Positions 57,470-64,000 of a DNA stretch of 64,000 bases are shown here, piece by piece. The translations under genes were made by a program, and so were the position numbers. This DNA comes from Nakamurella sp. A5-74 (lineage in GTDB: Bacteria > Actinomycetota > Actinomycetes > Mycobacteriales > Nakamurellaceae), in assembly GCF_040438885.1 (NCBI RefSeq), contig NZ_CP159218.1:2542001-2606000 (forward strand), in the 5' to 3' direction. A model generated the notes under the pieces. That model saw only the letters and a list, made by a program, of their open reading frames with translations. It ran no database searches and was not told the DNA's origin. Position 1 is the first letter of the stretch. Each line of letters opens with the position of its first letter.

Positions 57470-58382
57470 AGACGTGCGGCACGATGCATCCGTGGACTCA
57501 GACCTGAGGGATCTACTCATTCGCCACTGGGGGCTCACCGACGCCCGAACTGCTCTGCTGGGCGGTGGCATGAATTCGACGACCTGGTCAGTTCGACACG
57601 GCGGACGGGCGTACGTCGCCAAGATGGTTCCTCAGTCGGAACTGGAGCGACTGCGAATCGGCTGCGAGATCGCCGCAGGGCTGAGCAATGTCGGCGTACG
57701 TACCGGCCCGCCGATTCCGACCCTCGACGGACAACTCGTCGTGGCTGTACCGCCACTCGCGTTGTTGGACTTCGTCCCCGGCCGTGAACTGGAGGGACGG
57801 ACCGGTCTGGATCAGGAATGGATGGCGGACATGCTGGCCAGGGTGCACCGTCTGGGCGGATCCGACCACGAGCGCACCATTGCCGCCGGTTTCTTCCCCT
57901 GGCTCCGCGCGGATGCACCGGGGGCCCGGAACCATGCTTGGCTACCGGCGGCTGTCGATCGCATCCGGGCAGAGGTTGATCCGCTGATGCTCACCCACGG
58001 CCTCACGCACACCGACCCGGCGCCCGAGGCGTTTCGCAGGGACGAGATGCTGGGGGTGACCGGATTGATCGACTGGACCGGGGCGCAGCGCGGACCCGTG
58101 TTGTACGACATCGCCTCCGCGGTCATGTATCTCGGTGGACGCGAGCGAGGTGCGACTTTCCTCGAGACGTACCGCACCAGGGGTGTTCTCAGCGATGTCG
58201 AACTCGAGCACCTCGACACCTTGCGGCGATTCCGCTGGGCGGTTCAAGGCGTGTACTTCGCCGGGCGGCTGCACGCGGAGGATCTGACCGGTGTCACAGC
58301 TCCGTCGGACAATCTGCGAGGGCTTGCGGACGCTCGCGCGGGACTGCATTCGCTCGGGATCGACGTTTCCCGAGAGAGCTGA
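57462..58382 (+). CDS. aminoglycoside-phosphotransferase-like protein
   Basis: 306 residues from GTG 57462; GTG 57474 or 57492 are alternatives. The fold is APH-like: YVAKMVPQSELERLRIGCEIAA holds the nucleotide lysine. The catalytic loop is LTHTDPAPEAFRRD, where the Asp is kept but the usual downstream Asn is not. GLIDWTGAQRGPVLYDIAS is the second metal motif. So kinase activity is possible but not certain. Coupled to the methyltransferase upstream. Confidence 0.8.
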   Translation: MDEDVRHDASVDSDLRDLLIRHWGLTDARTALLGGGMNSTTWSVRHGGRAYVAKMVPQSELERLRIGCEIAAGLSNVGVRTGPPIPTLDGQLVVAVPPLALLDFVPGRELEGRTGLDQEWMADMLARVHRLGGSDHERTIAAGFFPWLRADAPGARNHAWLPAAVDRIRAEVDPLMLTHGLTHTDPAPEAFRRDEMLGVTGLIDWTGAQRGPVLYDIASAVMYLGGRERGATFLETYRTRGVLSDVELEHLDTLRRFRWAVQGVYFAGRLHAEDLTGVTAPSDNLRGLADARAGLHSLGIDVSRES

Positions 58383-58736
58383 TCAATCCGCCGGGCGAGG
58401 ATCGATTCGACGTTCGAAGACCACGATCGACGCGGCCGTCGACGCCCGGGTCTCGTGCTGCTCCCCCGGCTCGAACAGCACCGCTTGCCCCTCGATCAGC
58501 TCTGCCGTTGCGGAGTCGGTGGCGACGATGATCGTCCCGGTCACCACCATCAGCAACTGCAGGTCGGTTGCCGGGTGCCTACCGATCACACCGCCCTCGT
58601 CCAATCTGCCGACCACCACGGAGGAACCACCATCGAAGGTGAGCAACTCGTCGGTGGAGCTGGTGGGATGGTGCACCGTCACGCCGTGGGAGCCGAAGCG
58701 TTGGAGTTGGACCGGAACCACGGGTACGAGTCGCAT
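58383..58736 (-). CDS. small cupin-fold protein
   Basis: 117 residues. A single cupin barrel: GGVIGRHPATDLQLLMVVTGTIIVA then LIEGQAVLFEPGEQHETRA, with His at the expected places (HPATDLQL, QHETR). It may bind a metal or small ligand; function is unknown. It converges with the kinase-like gene. Confidence 0.8.
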   Translation of the reverse strand: MRLVPVVPVQLQRFGSHGVTVHHPTSSTDELLTFDGGSSVVVGRLDEGGVIGRHPATDLQLLMVVTGTIIVATDSATAELIEGQAVLFEPGEQHETRASTAASIVVFERRIDPRPAD

Positions 58737-59030
58737 GCCGATGATGCTAGATCGAGACCGACGCGCCGCTCATTCCCGGCGGGTGATGGCCGGCAGCCCG
58801 GCTGCAGCCTGAGGTTCGCGGAGGTTGCAACGTGACAGCGATCGTGGAGTTCAACCAGCCTGACCCGTTGCGTTCGGCTGCACATTCACCGGCGACCCTG
58901 CGGCGGCGGCATGCCCGTCACTGGTAGTGCACGTGAAATCGGTTGCACAGCAACAGGTCCGAGATCAGCAAGCTCCTGTCGACCGCGCGGACGACCCGAT
59001 CCGTCACCTGCAAGGCAGCAGCGACCGCCG
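58737..59030. other. intergenic region between the cupin gene and the TerD gene
   Basis: About 290 bases with no good frame. A minus-strand frame of 69 codons (58918-59127) exists but overlaps the TerD 3' end and has no family likeness. I see no hairpin worth naming. Confidence 0.5.
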
Positions 59031-60530
59031 TCAGCTCCCGCGGTGTGCCCGCAGCTCGATCGCTGCCGCCACCGAAGCGTCCGGCGTGCCGTCGTCCGGG
59101 ACGAAATCCCAGGTCAGACCCACCCACGGATCGACGATCTGGGCCGGCACCAGCGGGAGCAACGAGCCGGGGACGCCGTCGCCGAAGCTGTTCCGCAGGT
59201 CGTCGGGGGCCAGGAACAACACCGACATCCCATAGCGCGGACCGAGGATCGCCACCCGCCGCAGTCGTCCGACCGTCTCGGAAACGTCATCCGTGGGTAC
59301 CCACGAGCCGTCCAGCACCATCAGGACCACCGAGGGCAACACGGCATTCGTCGGTACCGGCGCACCTGCTTCGGCAGCCATGTCTGCCAGGTCCACCCGG
59401 TGTGCCAGCTCGGTCAGCGAGGCGTCGATCCCGCGATCGGCGTTCCCGGCAGCGCTCGTCGACCAATGCTGCTGGACGCTCGCGTCGTCGCTGAGCACCC
59501 ACAGACCGCGACCGGCGGGACCCGCAGCCAGCAGGCGGCGCACCAGGGATCGGGCGGGACCGTCGTCACCAGCGGTCCAGGGCATCACCAGGTAGCCACC
59601 CGGCACCGACCGGGCGCGGTACATCGGGATCCGCAGCGACGTGGAGTCGGGCCGGGTCAACTCCCCCGTCCGGACCATCGCGTTCTCCTCGACGGGCAGC
59701 CGTTCCCACGCGGCCGAGGTCCAGCGGGCCAACGGAGCGGGTACGGCCACCTCCAGCTCGCCGAGCTCGGCGATGAGCTCGTCGAGCTCGGCCAACCGTC
59801 GCTGATCGGCCCGTTCCAGGATGTCGTCGTGCCGCGACCCGATCTGCCGGCGACGCGGGTCGTCCGCGGTCCGCGCCGTCGGATCACCCATCAGCCGTTC
59901 CAACTCCGCATCGCGGTTGAGCCCGGCATGCCGGGACGCATCGGCATGCGTCGCGGCACTCCGGCTGGCGTCCTCCCAGACCCCCGAGGCGATCCGGGAC
60001 CAGTCGCGTTGTTGCTGCGCCGCAGGAGCTTTCGCCGGGACACCCGACTCTGGGGGGTGGTTGGTGGCGCCCAGAGATGCGCTGATGGACGGTATTGCCG
60101 GCGCCCGGACCGTGGCCGGGATGTCGAAAACCTGCTGCAGCGCAGCGAGATCGGCCAGTCCTCCGCCCAACGCACGCAACTTCCAGCTGCCGTCCGGCCG
60201 CCGATAGAACTCGATCAGCAGGGCCACCGCCGATCCGGCGGGCGGCGCGGCGGTGAATGCGTACCGCTGACCCGCCGCGTCGAGCACCTCGACCCCGATC
60301 GGCCCGGTGGCGCCGATCCCCACCACGACGAGCCGGACGGCGGACGGCGGCGCGGCAGCAGGGTCGAGGACGCCGCTCGGATCGAGGGGCCCTGGTTCGC
60401 CGATCGAGCGGTCGTCGGCCCCGACCGCGACGACGCGACGGTCCGGAGCTCCCTGCACCGTGACAGTGCACCGACCGCGTGCCGGCGCAACGTTCTCACC
60501 CGGTTGCAGCACTCTCACGGGAGCGGTCAC
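59031..60530 (-). CDS. TerD-like protein with a C-terminal effector-like region
   Basis: 499 residues from GTG 60530. The N-terminal 130 residues resemble a TerD domain: VVVGIGATGPIGVEVLDA and YRRPDGSWKLRALGGGLADL. A helical linker (about 165-245) with coiled-coil character follows. The remaining half (MPWTAGDDGPARSLVRRLLAAGPAGRGLW ... VVLMVLDGSWVPTDD) is of unknown type, possibly VWA-like. TerD proteins take part in tellurite and stress responses and bind calcium. It is nine bases after the other TerD gene. Confidence 0.75.
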   Translation of the reverse strand: MTAPVRVLQPGENVAPARGRCTVTVQGAPDRRVVAVGADDRSIGEPGPLDPSGVLDPAAAPPSAVRLVVVGIGATGPIGVEVLDAAGQRYAFTAAPPAGSAVALLIEFYRRPDGSWKLRALGGGLADLAALQQVFDIPATVRAPAIPSISASLGATNHPPESGVPAKAPAAQQQRDWSRIASGVWEDASRSAATHADASRHAGLNRDAELERLMGDPTARTADDPRRRQIGSRHDDILERADQRRLAELDELIAELGELEVAVPAPLARWTSAAWERLPVEENAMVRTGELTRPDSTSLRIPMYRARSVPGGYLVMPWTAGDDGPARSLVRRLLAAGPAGRGLWVLSDDASVQQHWSTSAAGNADRGIDASLTELAHRVDLADMAAEAGAPVPTNAVLPSVVLMVLDGSWVPTDDVSETVGRLRRVAILGPRYGMSVLFLAPDDLRNSFGDGVPGSLLPLVPAQIVDPWVGLTWDFVPDDGTPDASVAAAIELRAHRGS

Positions 60531-60539
60531 CGAAGGGAA

Positions 60540-62006
60540 CTACAGGAACCGGGCGAGCTGCGGGAACGCCTCGGACGGCGTCTTCGCCTGGATACCCTCG
60601 CCGATCGCCTGCATCTGCCAACCGTTCCCGGCCCGGGACACCTTGGCCATCACCATCCCGGTCACCGGCATGCCACCGGTGAGGGTGTACCGCGCGAGTT
60701 CGCCGCCGTTGGTGTGGTCGACCAGGCGGCAGAAGGCGTTCTGCACCTGCTCGAAGGTCTGACCCTCGTAGGAGGTGACGATGAAGACGATGGCGTCGAT
60801 GTGCGCGCCGACCCGCGTCAGGTCGATGACGATCGTCTCGTCGTCGCCGTCACCGGCTCCGGTGCGGTTGTCGCCCTGGTGCTGGACCGACCCGTCCTTG
60901 CTGGTCAAGCTGTTGTAGAAGGCCAGATCGACCGGATTGCCACCGGAGTACAGGACGGCCGACGCGTCGAGGTCGATGTCGACCTCACGGCTGCCGAACA
61001 TGCCGCGCTTCTTCTGCAGCGGATCCCAGCCGAGACCCATCCGGACCAAGGTCAGCGCACCGCCACCGCCGCTCTTGCTCAGCGAGACCTTCTGCCCCTT
61101 CTGCAGGCTCACCGGCCGACCGGCCGTGAGGCCCTGGTCCTGACCCGACGGCGCAGCGCCACCGGCCGGCGTGCCCTGTGGCGGCGGGAAGACCTGCGCC
61201 GCAGGCGCACTGGGCGGCGGGAAGGCCTGCGCAGGCGCGTTAGGCGGCGGATAGGCCGCCGGTGGCGCGCTGGGCGGCGGGAAGGCCGCAGGCGGTGGGC
61301 CGGGCGGCGCTGAGGGCGGCGGGCTCATGGAGCCGAACGCGCCACCGCTGTCGTGAGCAGGCGCAGTTGGGGCCGGCGGAGCGGGCGGGGGCGTCATGGA
61401 GCCGAACGCGCCTCCGCTGTCCTGAACCGGGGCAGTCGGGGCAGGCGCGGCGGCAGGTGCGGGAGGAGAAGTCGCGGCAGGCGGCGGCGAGGCCGGAGCG
61501 TCATCGACGGAAACCCCGTGGTCGCGGATCAGTTCGGCCAGACCACCGGCGTAGCCCTGCCCGACAGCGCGCACCTTCCAGTCGGCTCCACGCCGGTAGA
61601 GCTCGAGGGCCACCATGATCATCTCGGAGTCCAGACCGGTCACCGAGTACTCCGCGAGCGGGGCACCTTCGCGGGAGGTCACCGTGGCCACCGGAGCCGG
61701 AAGGCTGCCGAAGCGCTGCCCCTGGGTTTCCAGGTTCACCACGGCGCGCACCGTGGTGATGTCGGCGGGGACGGCTGCGAGGTCGACGTCCAGGACCCAC
61801 GTCTGGCCCTCCCGGACGCACCGGACACCCGGCCCGTCGGGCTGGTTGAAGAAGATGAAGTCGGTGTCGGAGCGGACCTTGCCGCTGTCGGTGACGAGCA
61901 GTGCCGACAGGTCCGTCGGCGCCTGGACAGCGACGGCGATCCGGACAGTGGTGGCGGCCAGGGGTGCGTTCTGGCCCTTCACGAGCACAGCGGCGGGGGT
62001 GGTCAC
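60540..62006 (-). CDS. double TerD-domain protein with Pro-rich linker
   Basis: 488 residues from GTG 62006, which has AAGGAG upstream. An N-terminal TerD-like domain (about 1-165) with FIFFNQPDGPGVRC and LYRRGADWKVRAVGQGYAGGL precedes a 130-residue linker of PPPSAP and SGGAFGSM repeats. A second, canonical TerD domain (about 305-488) has MGLGWDPLQKKRGMFG, DIDLDASAVLY and VFIVTSYEGQTFEQVQNAFCR, with the calcium-binding acidic clusters. Upstream open codons are not credible. It probably acts with the next gene. Confidence 0.9.
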   Translation of the reverse strand: MTTPAAVLVKGQNAPLAATTVRIAVAVQAPTDLSALLVTDSGKVRSDTDFIFFNQPDGPGVRCVREGQTWVLDVDLAAVPADITTVRAVVNLETQGQRFGSLPAPVATVTSREGAPLAEYSVTGLDSEMIMVALELYRRGADWKVRAVGQGYAGGLAELIRDHGVSVDDAPASPPPAATSPPAPAAAPAPTAPVQDSGGAFGSMTPPPAPPAPTAPAHDSGGAFGSMSPPPSAPPGPPPAAFPPPSAPPAAYPPPNAPAQAFPPPSAPAAQVFPPPQGTPAGGAAPSGQDQGLTAGRPVSLQKGQKVSLSKSGGGGALTLVRMGLGWDPLQKKRGMFGSREVDIDLDASAVLYSGGNPVDLAFYNSLTSKDGSVQHQGDNRTGAGDGDDETIVIDLTRVGAHIDAIVFIVTSYEGQTFEQVQNAFCRLVDHTNGGELARYTLTGGMPVTGMVMAKVSRAGNGWQMQAIGEGIQAKTPSEAFPQLARFL

Positions 62007-62100
62007 ATGACTCCTTCGTCCGACACATTCTCCAGCGGTTGCCGAAGATCCGGTGAGCTCGATCCTGCCAGGTCGGTGACCGGCTGTCCGGCAGTCGGAC

Positions 62101-63210
62101 TCAGACCTCGGCCGCGGCGAGCTGACCGCAGGCGGCGGCAATCTCCTGACCGCGGGTGTCGCGCACGGTGCAGGTGACGCCCTGGGCGCGGACCCGGCGG
62201 ACGAACTCCTCCTCGACCGGCTTCGGTGAGGCGTCCCACTCCGACCCGGGGGTGGGGTTCAGCGGGATCAGGTTGACGTGCACCAGCGGGCCGAACTCGC
62301 GCTGCAGCAGCGCGCCGAGCATGTCGGCCCGCCACGGCTGATCGTTGATATCCCTGATCAGCGCGTACTCGATCGACAGCCGCCGCCCGGTGGCGTCGAC
62401 GTAGCGACGCGCGGCGGCCAGCACCTCGCCGATGTTCCAGCGGTCGTTGATCGGGACCAGCGTGTTGCGCAGCTCGTCGTCGGGGCAGTGCAGCGAAACG
62501 GCCAGCCGGACCGGGATCTTCTCGGCTGTCAGCTTGTCGATCGCGGGCACCAGGCCCACCGTCGAGACGGTGATCGAGCGGGCCGAGATGCCGATACCGT
62601 GCGGACCGGGCGCGCTGATCTGGCGGACGGCCTCGATCACCCGCGGATAGTTCGCCATCGGCTCCCCCATCCCCATGAAGACGATGTTCGACAGCCGACC
62701 GGGACCGCCCAGCACGCCGTCCCGGGTGGACGCCGCAGCAAGCCGCACCTGCTCGACGATCTCGCCGACGGACAGGTTGCGTTGCAGGCCGCCCTGGCCG
62801 GTGGCGCAGAACGGGCACGCCATTCCGCAGCCGGCCTGCGAGGAGACGCAGAGCGTCACCCGCTCCGGGTACCGCATCAGGACGGACTCGATGAGCGTGC
62901 CGTCGTGCGCGCGCCAGAGCGTCTTGCGGGTGTCGCCGTCGTCGCAGGCGATGGAGCGGACCTCGGTCAACAGCTCGGGCAGCAGGGCATCGACGAACTC
63001 CTGCCGGCCGGCGGCCGGCAGATCGGTCATGTCCTGCGCCGAGCGGGTCAGGCCGCCGTAGTAGTGCCGCGTCAGCTGGTCGGCCCGGAACGGCGGCTGG
63101 CCGGCCGCCTGCACGGCGTTCCTACGGCCCTGCTCGTCCAGATCGGCGAGGTGCGTCGGCGGCTTGCCACGCCGGGGAGCGGTGAACACGAGTGGGAGTG
63201 ATTTCGTCAT
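62101..63210 (-). CDS. rlmN: dual-specificity rRNA/tRNA methyltransferase RlmN
   Basis: 369 residues. A radical-SAM enzyme that methylates C2 of A2503 in 23S rRNA and A37 in some tRNAs. The cluster motif is [20 protein letters not shown] and [17 protein letters not shown] are family blocks. The last Cys in [17 protein letters not shown] is the methyl-carrier cysteine. It is placed as in mycobacteria, after dxr. Confidence 0.97.
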   Translation of the reverse strand: MTKSLPLVFTAPRRGKPPTHLADLDEQGRRNAVQAAGQPPFRADQLTRHYYGGLTRSAQDMTDLPAAGRQEFVDALLPELLTEVRSIACDDGDTRKTLWRAHDGTLIESVLMRYPERVTLCVSSQAGCGMACPFCATGQGGLQRNLSVGEIVEQVRLAAASTRDGVLGGPGRLSNIVFMGMGEPMANYPRVIEAVRQISAPGPHGIGISARSITVSTVGLVPAIDKLTAEKIPVRLAVSLHCPDDELRNTLVPINDRWNIGEVLAAARRYVDATGRRLSIEYALIRDINDQPWRADMLGALLQREFGPLVHVNLIPLNPTPGSEWDASPKPVEEEFVRRVRAQGVTCTVRDTRGQEIAAACGQLAAAEV

Positions 63211-63286
63211 GACGTCTTCATTGTCCCACGAGCTGCGGTCGGTCCGGGTTGCTCGCGAGCTGGGCGGTGACGCAGCCGGATACGCG

Positions 63287-63496
63287 TCAGTCGCCTCGGG
63301 GCCCGAGCGTCGAGGTGAGTGCGGGGAGCATCAGGAACAGCCAGGACCACGCCCACCCGTCGAAGGCGAAGCCACAGACCATCATCAGCACGAATCCCAG
63401 CGTTCCGGCGACGGGGGTGAACCTGTTGAGGCCGGCCTCACCGCGCGCGACGCGGTCGGGCCCGCGGTCCCGACCGAGCGATGTCGCAGTGCTCAC
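63287..63496 (-). CDS. small two-helix membrane protein
   Basis: 69 residues from GTG 63496; a longer frame to 63583 exists but starts inside a dispersed repeat. Two hydrophobic stretches are [14 protein letters not shown] and [13 protein letters not shown]. It is rich in Gly and Arg at the N terminus. No family is recognised. It lies upstream of rlmN on the same strand. Confidence 0.55.
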   Translation of the reverse strand: MSTATSLGRDRGPDRVARGEAGLNRFTPVAGTLGFVLMMVCGFAFDGWAWSWLFLMLPALTSTLGPRGD

Positions 63497-63556
63497 CCTG
63501 CGATGGTGCCAGTCACCGCTTCGTCCGGGGGCCCCGACCCGCGTGGTCGCCGCTGA

Positions 63557-63607
63557 GGGGATCTCGTCTCGTTCGTCCCTCACTCGCTCGATCGCCGGCG
63601 GGAGCTC
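63557..63607. repeat. dispersed intergenic repeat, copy D
   Basis: Begins GGGGATCTCGTCTCG and continues CCCTCACTCGCTCGATCGCC. It matches the GGATCTCG...CGTCCCTC...CTCGATC pattern of copies A to C. It lies just upstream of the glycosylase gene. Confidence 0.6.
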
Positions 63608-63636
63608 CGTCGGAGGCCGGACCTATTCTCGGGTCC

Positions 63637-64000
63637 ATGGTGGAGCAGGTGCGGACGTGGCGGCCCGGGTGGCCGTGTGCCGTCGGCCCGACGCTGCGCA
63701 TCCTGCGCCGTGGGGCGGGTGATCCGACCTACCGCACCGTGGACGGTGCGCTCTGGCGCGGCATCCGGACACCGGACGGTCCCGCTGCACTGCGGATCGT
63801 CGAGCATCCCGACCGCGGCGAGGTCGAGGGAACGGCGTGGGGTCCCGGTGCCCCCTGGGTGCTCGAGTCGCTGCCCGCGATGCTCGGCGCCGAGGACGAC
63901 GTGAGCGGGTTCGAGCCGCGGCACCCTGTGCTCGTGGAGGCCCACCGCCGACATCCGCACTGGCGGGTGACGCGGACCGGGCTGGTCATGGAGGCGCTGG
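63637..64000 (+). CDS. DNA-3-methyladenine glycosylase 2 (AlkA-like), partial
   Basis: The first 121 residues, cut by the right edge. The start MVEQVRTWRPGWPCAVGPTLRILRRGAGDPTYR and WGPGAPWVLESLPAMLGAEDDVSGFEP match the N-terminal region of actinobacterial AlkA-type glycosylases, just before the helix-hairpin-helix catalytic part. A TATTCT 12 bases before the ATG suggests a leaderless or nearly leaderless mRNA. Confidence 0.85.
   Translation, partial: MVEQVRTWRPGWPCAVGPTLRILRRGAGDPTYRTVDGALWRGIRTPDGPAALRIVEHPDRGEVEGTAWGPGAPWVLESLPAMLGAEDDVSGFEPRHPVLVEAHRRHPHWRVTRTGLVMEAL

Noticed and set aside
57462-58382. Certain aminoglycoside resistance gene
   Set aside because: The fold is APH-like but the catalytic loop lacks the usual Asn, and the context (a methyltransferase) gives no support for drug resistance.
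58918-59127. A 69-codon minus-strand gene
   Set aside because: It overlaps the end of the TerD gene, has no ribosome site and its composition is not protein-like.
1-64000. tRNA, rRNA or transposase genes
   Set aside because: I found no cloverleaf-like sequence with a GGTTCGA-type T arm in a gene gap, no rRNA sequence and no transposase-like protein.

Overview
The window comes from a GC-rich, high-G+C Gram-positive bacterium (Actinomycetota). Mycothione reductase, a DUF2631 membrane protein, a DUF4081-type acetyltransferase next to ispG, GTG starts and many 4-base ATGA or GTGA gene overlaps all point that way. A Nakamurella-like lineage is my guess; there is no rRNA gene here to settle it. 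The order of core genes follows, from memory, the Mycobacterium tuberculosis stretch gpsI-rpsO-ribF-truB ... rbfA-infB-nusA-rimP-proS ... mtr ... mapB-PBP ... ispG-rip1-dxr ... rlmN. This is a conserved chromosomal backbone interrupted by accessory blocks.

Layout. 1-20434, minus strand: the RNA/translation superoperon rimP-nusA-ylxR-infB-rbfA-nrnA, then truB-ribF, a secreted GH25 lysozyme, rpsO-pnp and an M16 protease cut by the left edge. Between nrnA and truB sits a sugar-catabolism block at about 7.0-13.0 kb: MFS carrier, LacI regulator, Gfo/Idh dehydrogenase, Cgl0159-type aldolase and a divergent PfkB kinase. The last genes diverge around a perfect LacI-type operator, and the MFS gene is translationally coupled to truB. 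20.5-30.0 kb: a lipoprotein plus DUF4439 ferritin-like pair, proS, a tandem acetyltransferase, yaaA, a RIO kinase, a methyltransferase, a PEBP protein and mycothione reductase.

30.0-30.6 kb: a non-coding convergent intergenic region holding two tandem arrays of the same 32-bp repeat in opposite orientation. 30.6-39.0 kb, minus strand: a molybdopterin FdhF/YdeP oxidoreductase, a secreted phosphatase made of two near-identical HAD halves, a 45-aa protein, map, a lipoprotein penicillin-binding protein and a VOC protein.

39.1-50.3 kb, plus strand: a nine-gene accessory operon behind one promoter whose -10 region lies inside a 24-bp LacI-type palindrome. It encodes two ABC sugar permeases, a binding lipoprotein, two coupled ADP-ribosylglycohydrolase-family enzymes, a LacI regulator, a large TIM-barrel plus FGE-like fusion, a CaiB/BaiF CoA-transferase and a CitE-like lyase. 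The most economical reading is import of a glycoside or ribosylated compound, its hydrolysis, then CoA activation and C-C cleavage of the released acid. I know of no described system with this gene set; it is the best candidate here for an undescribed pathway.

50.5-64.0 kb: an HTH regulator and small protein behind a long inverted-repeat operator, then GNAT-ispG-rseP-dxr (isoprenoid synthesis and site-2 protease), DUF2631, a methyltransferase coupled to a kinase-like protein, a cupin, two TerD-family stress proteins, rlmN, a small membrane protein and the start of an AlkA-type glycosylase. A dispersed inverted intergenic repeat containing GCTCGATC recurs at about 26.9, 33.1, 35.1-35.2 and 63.6 kb.
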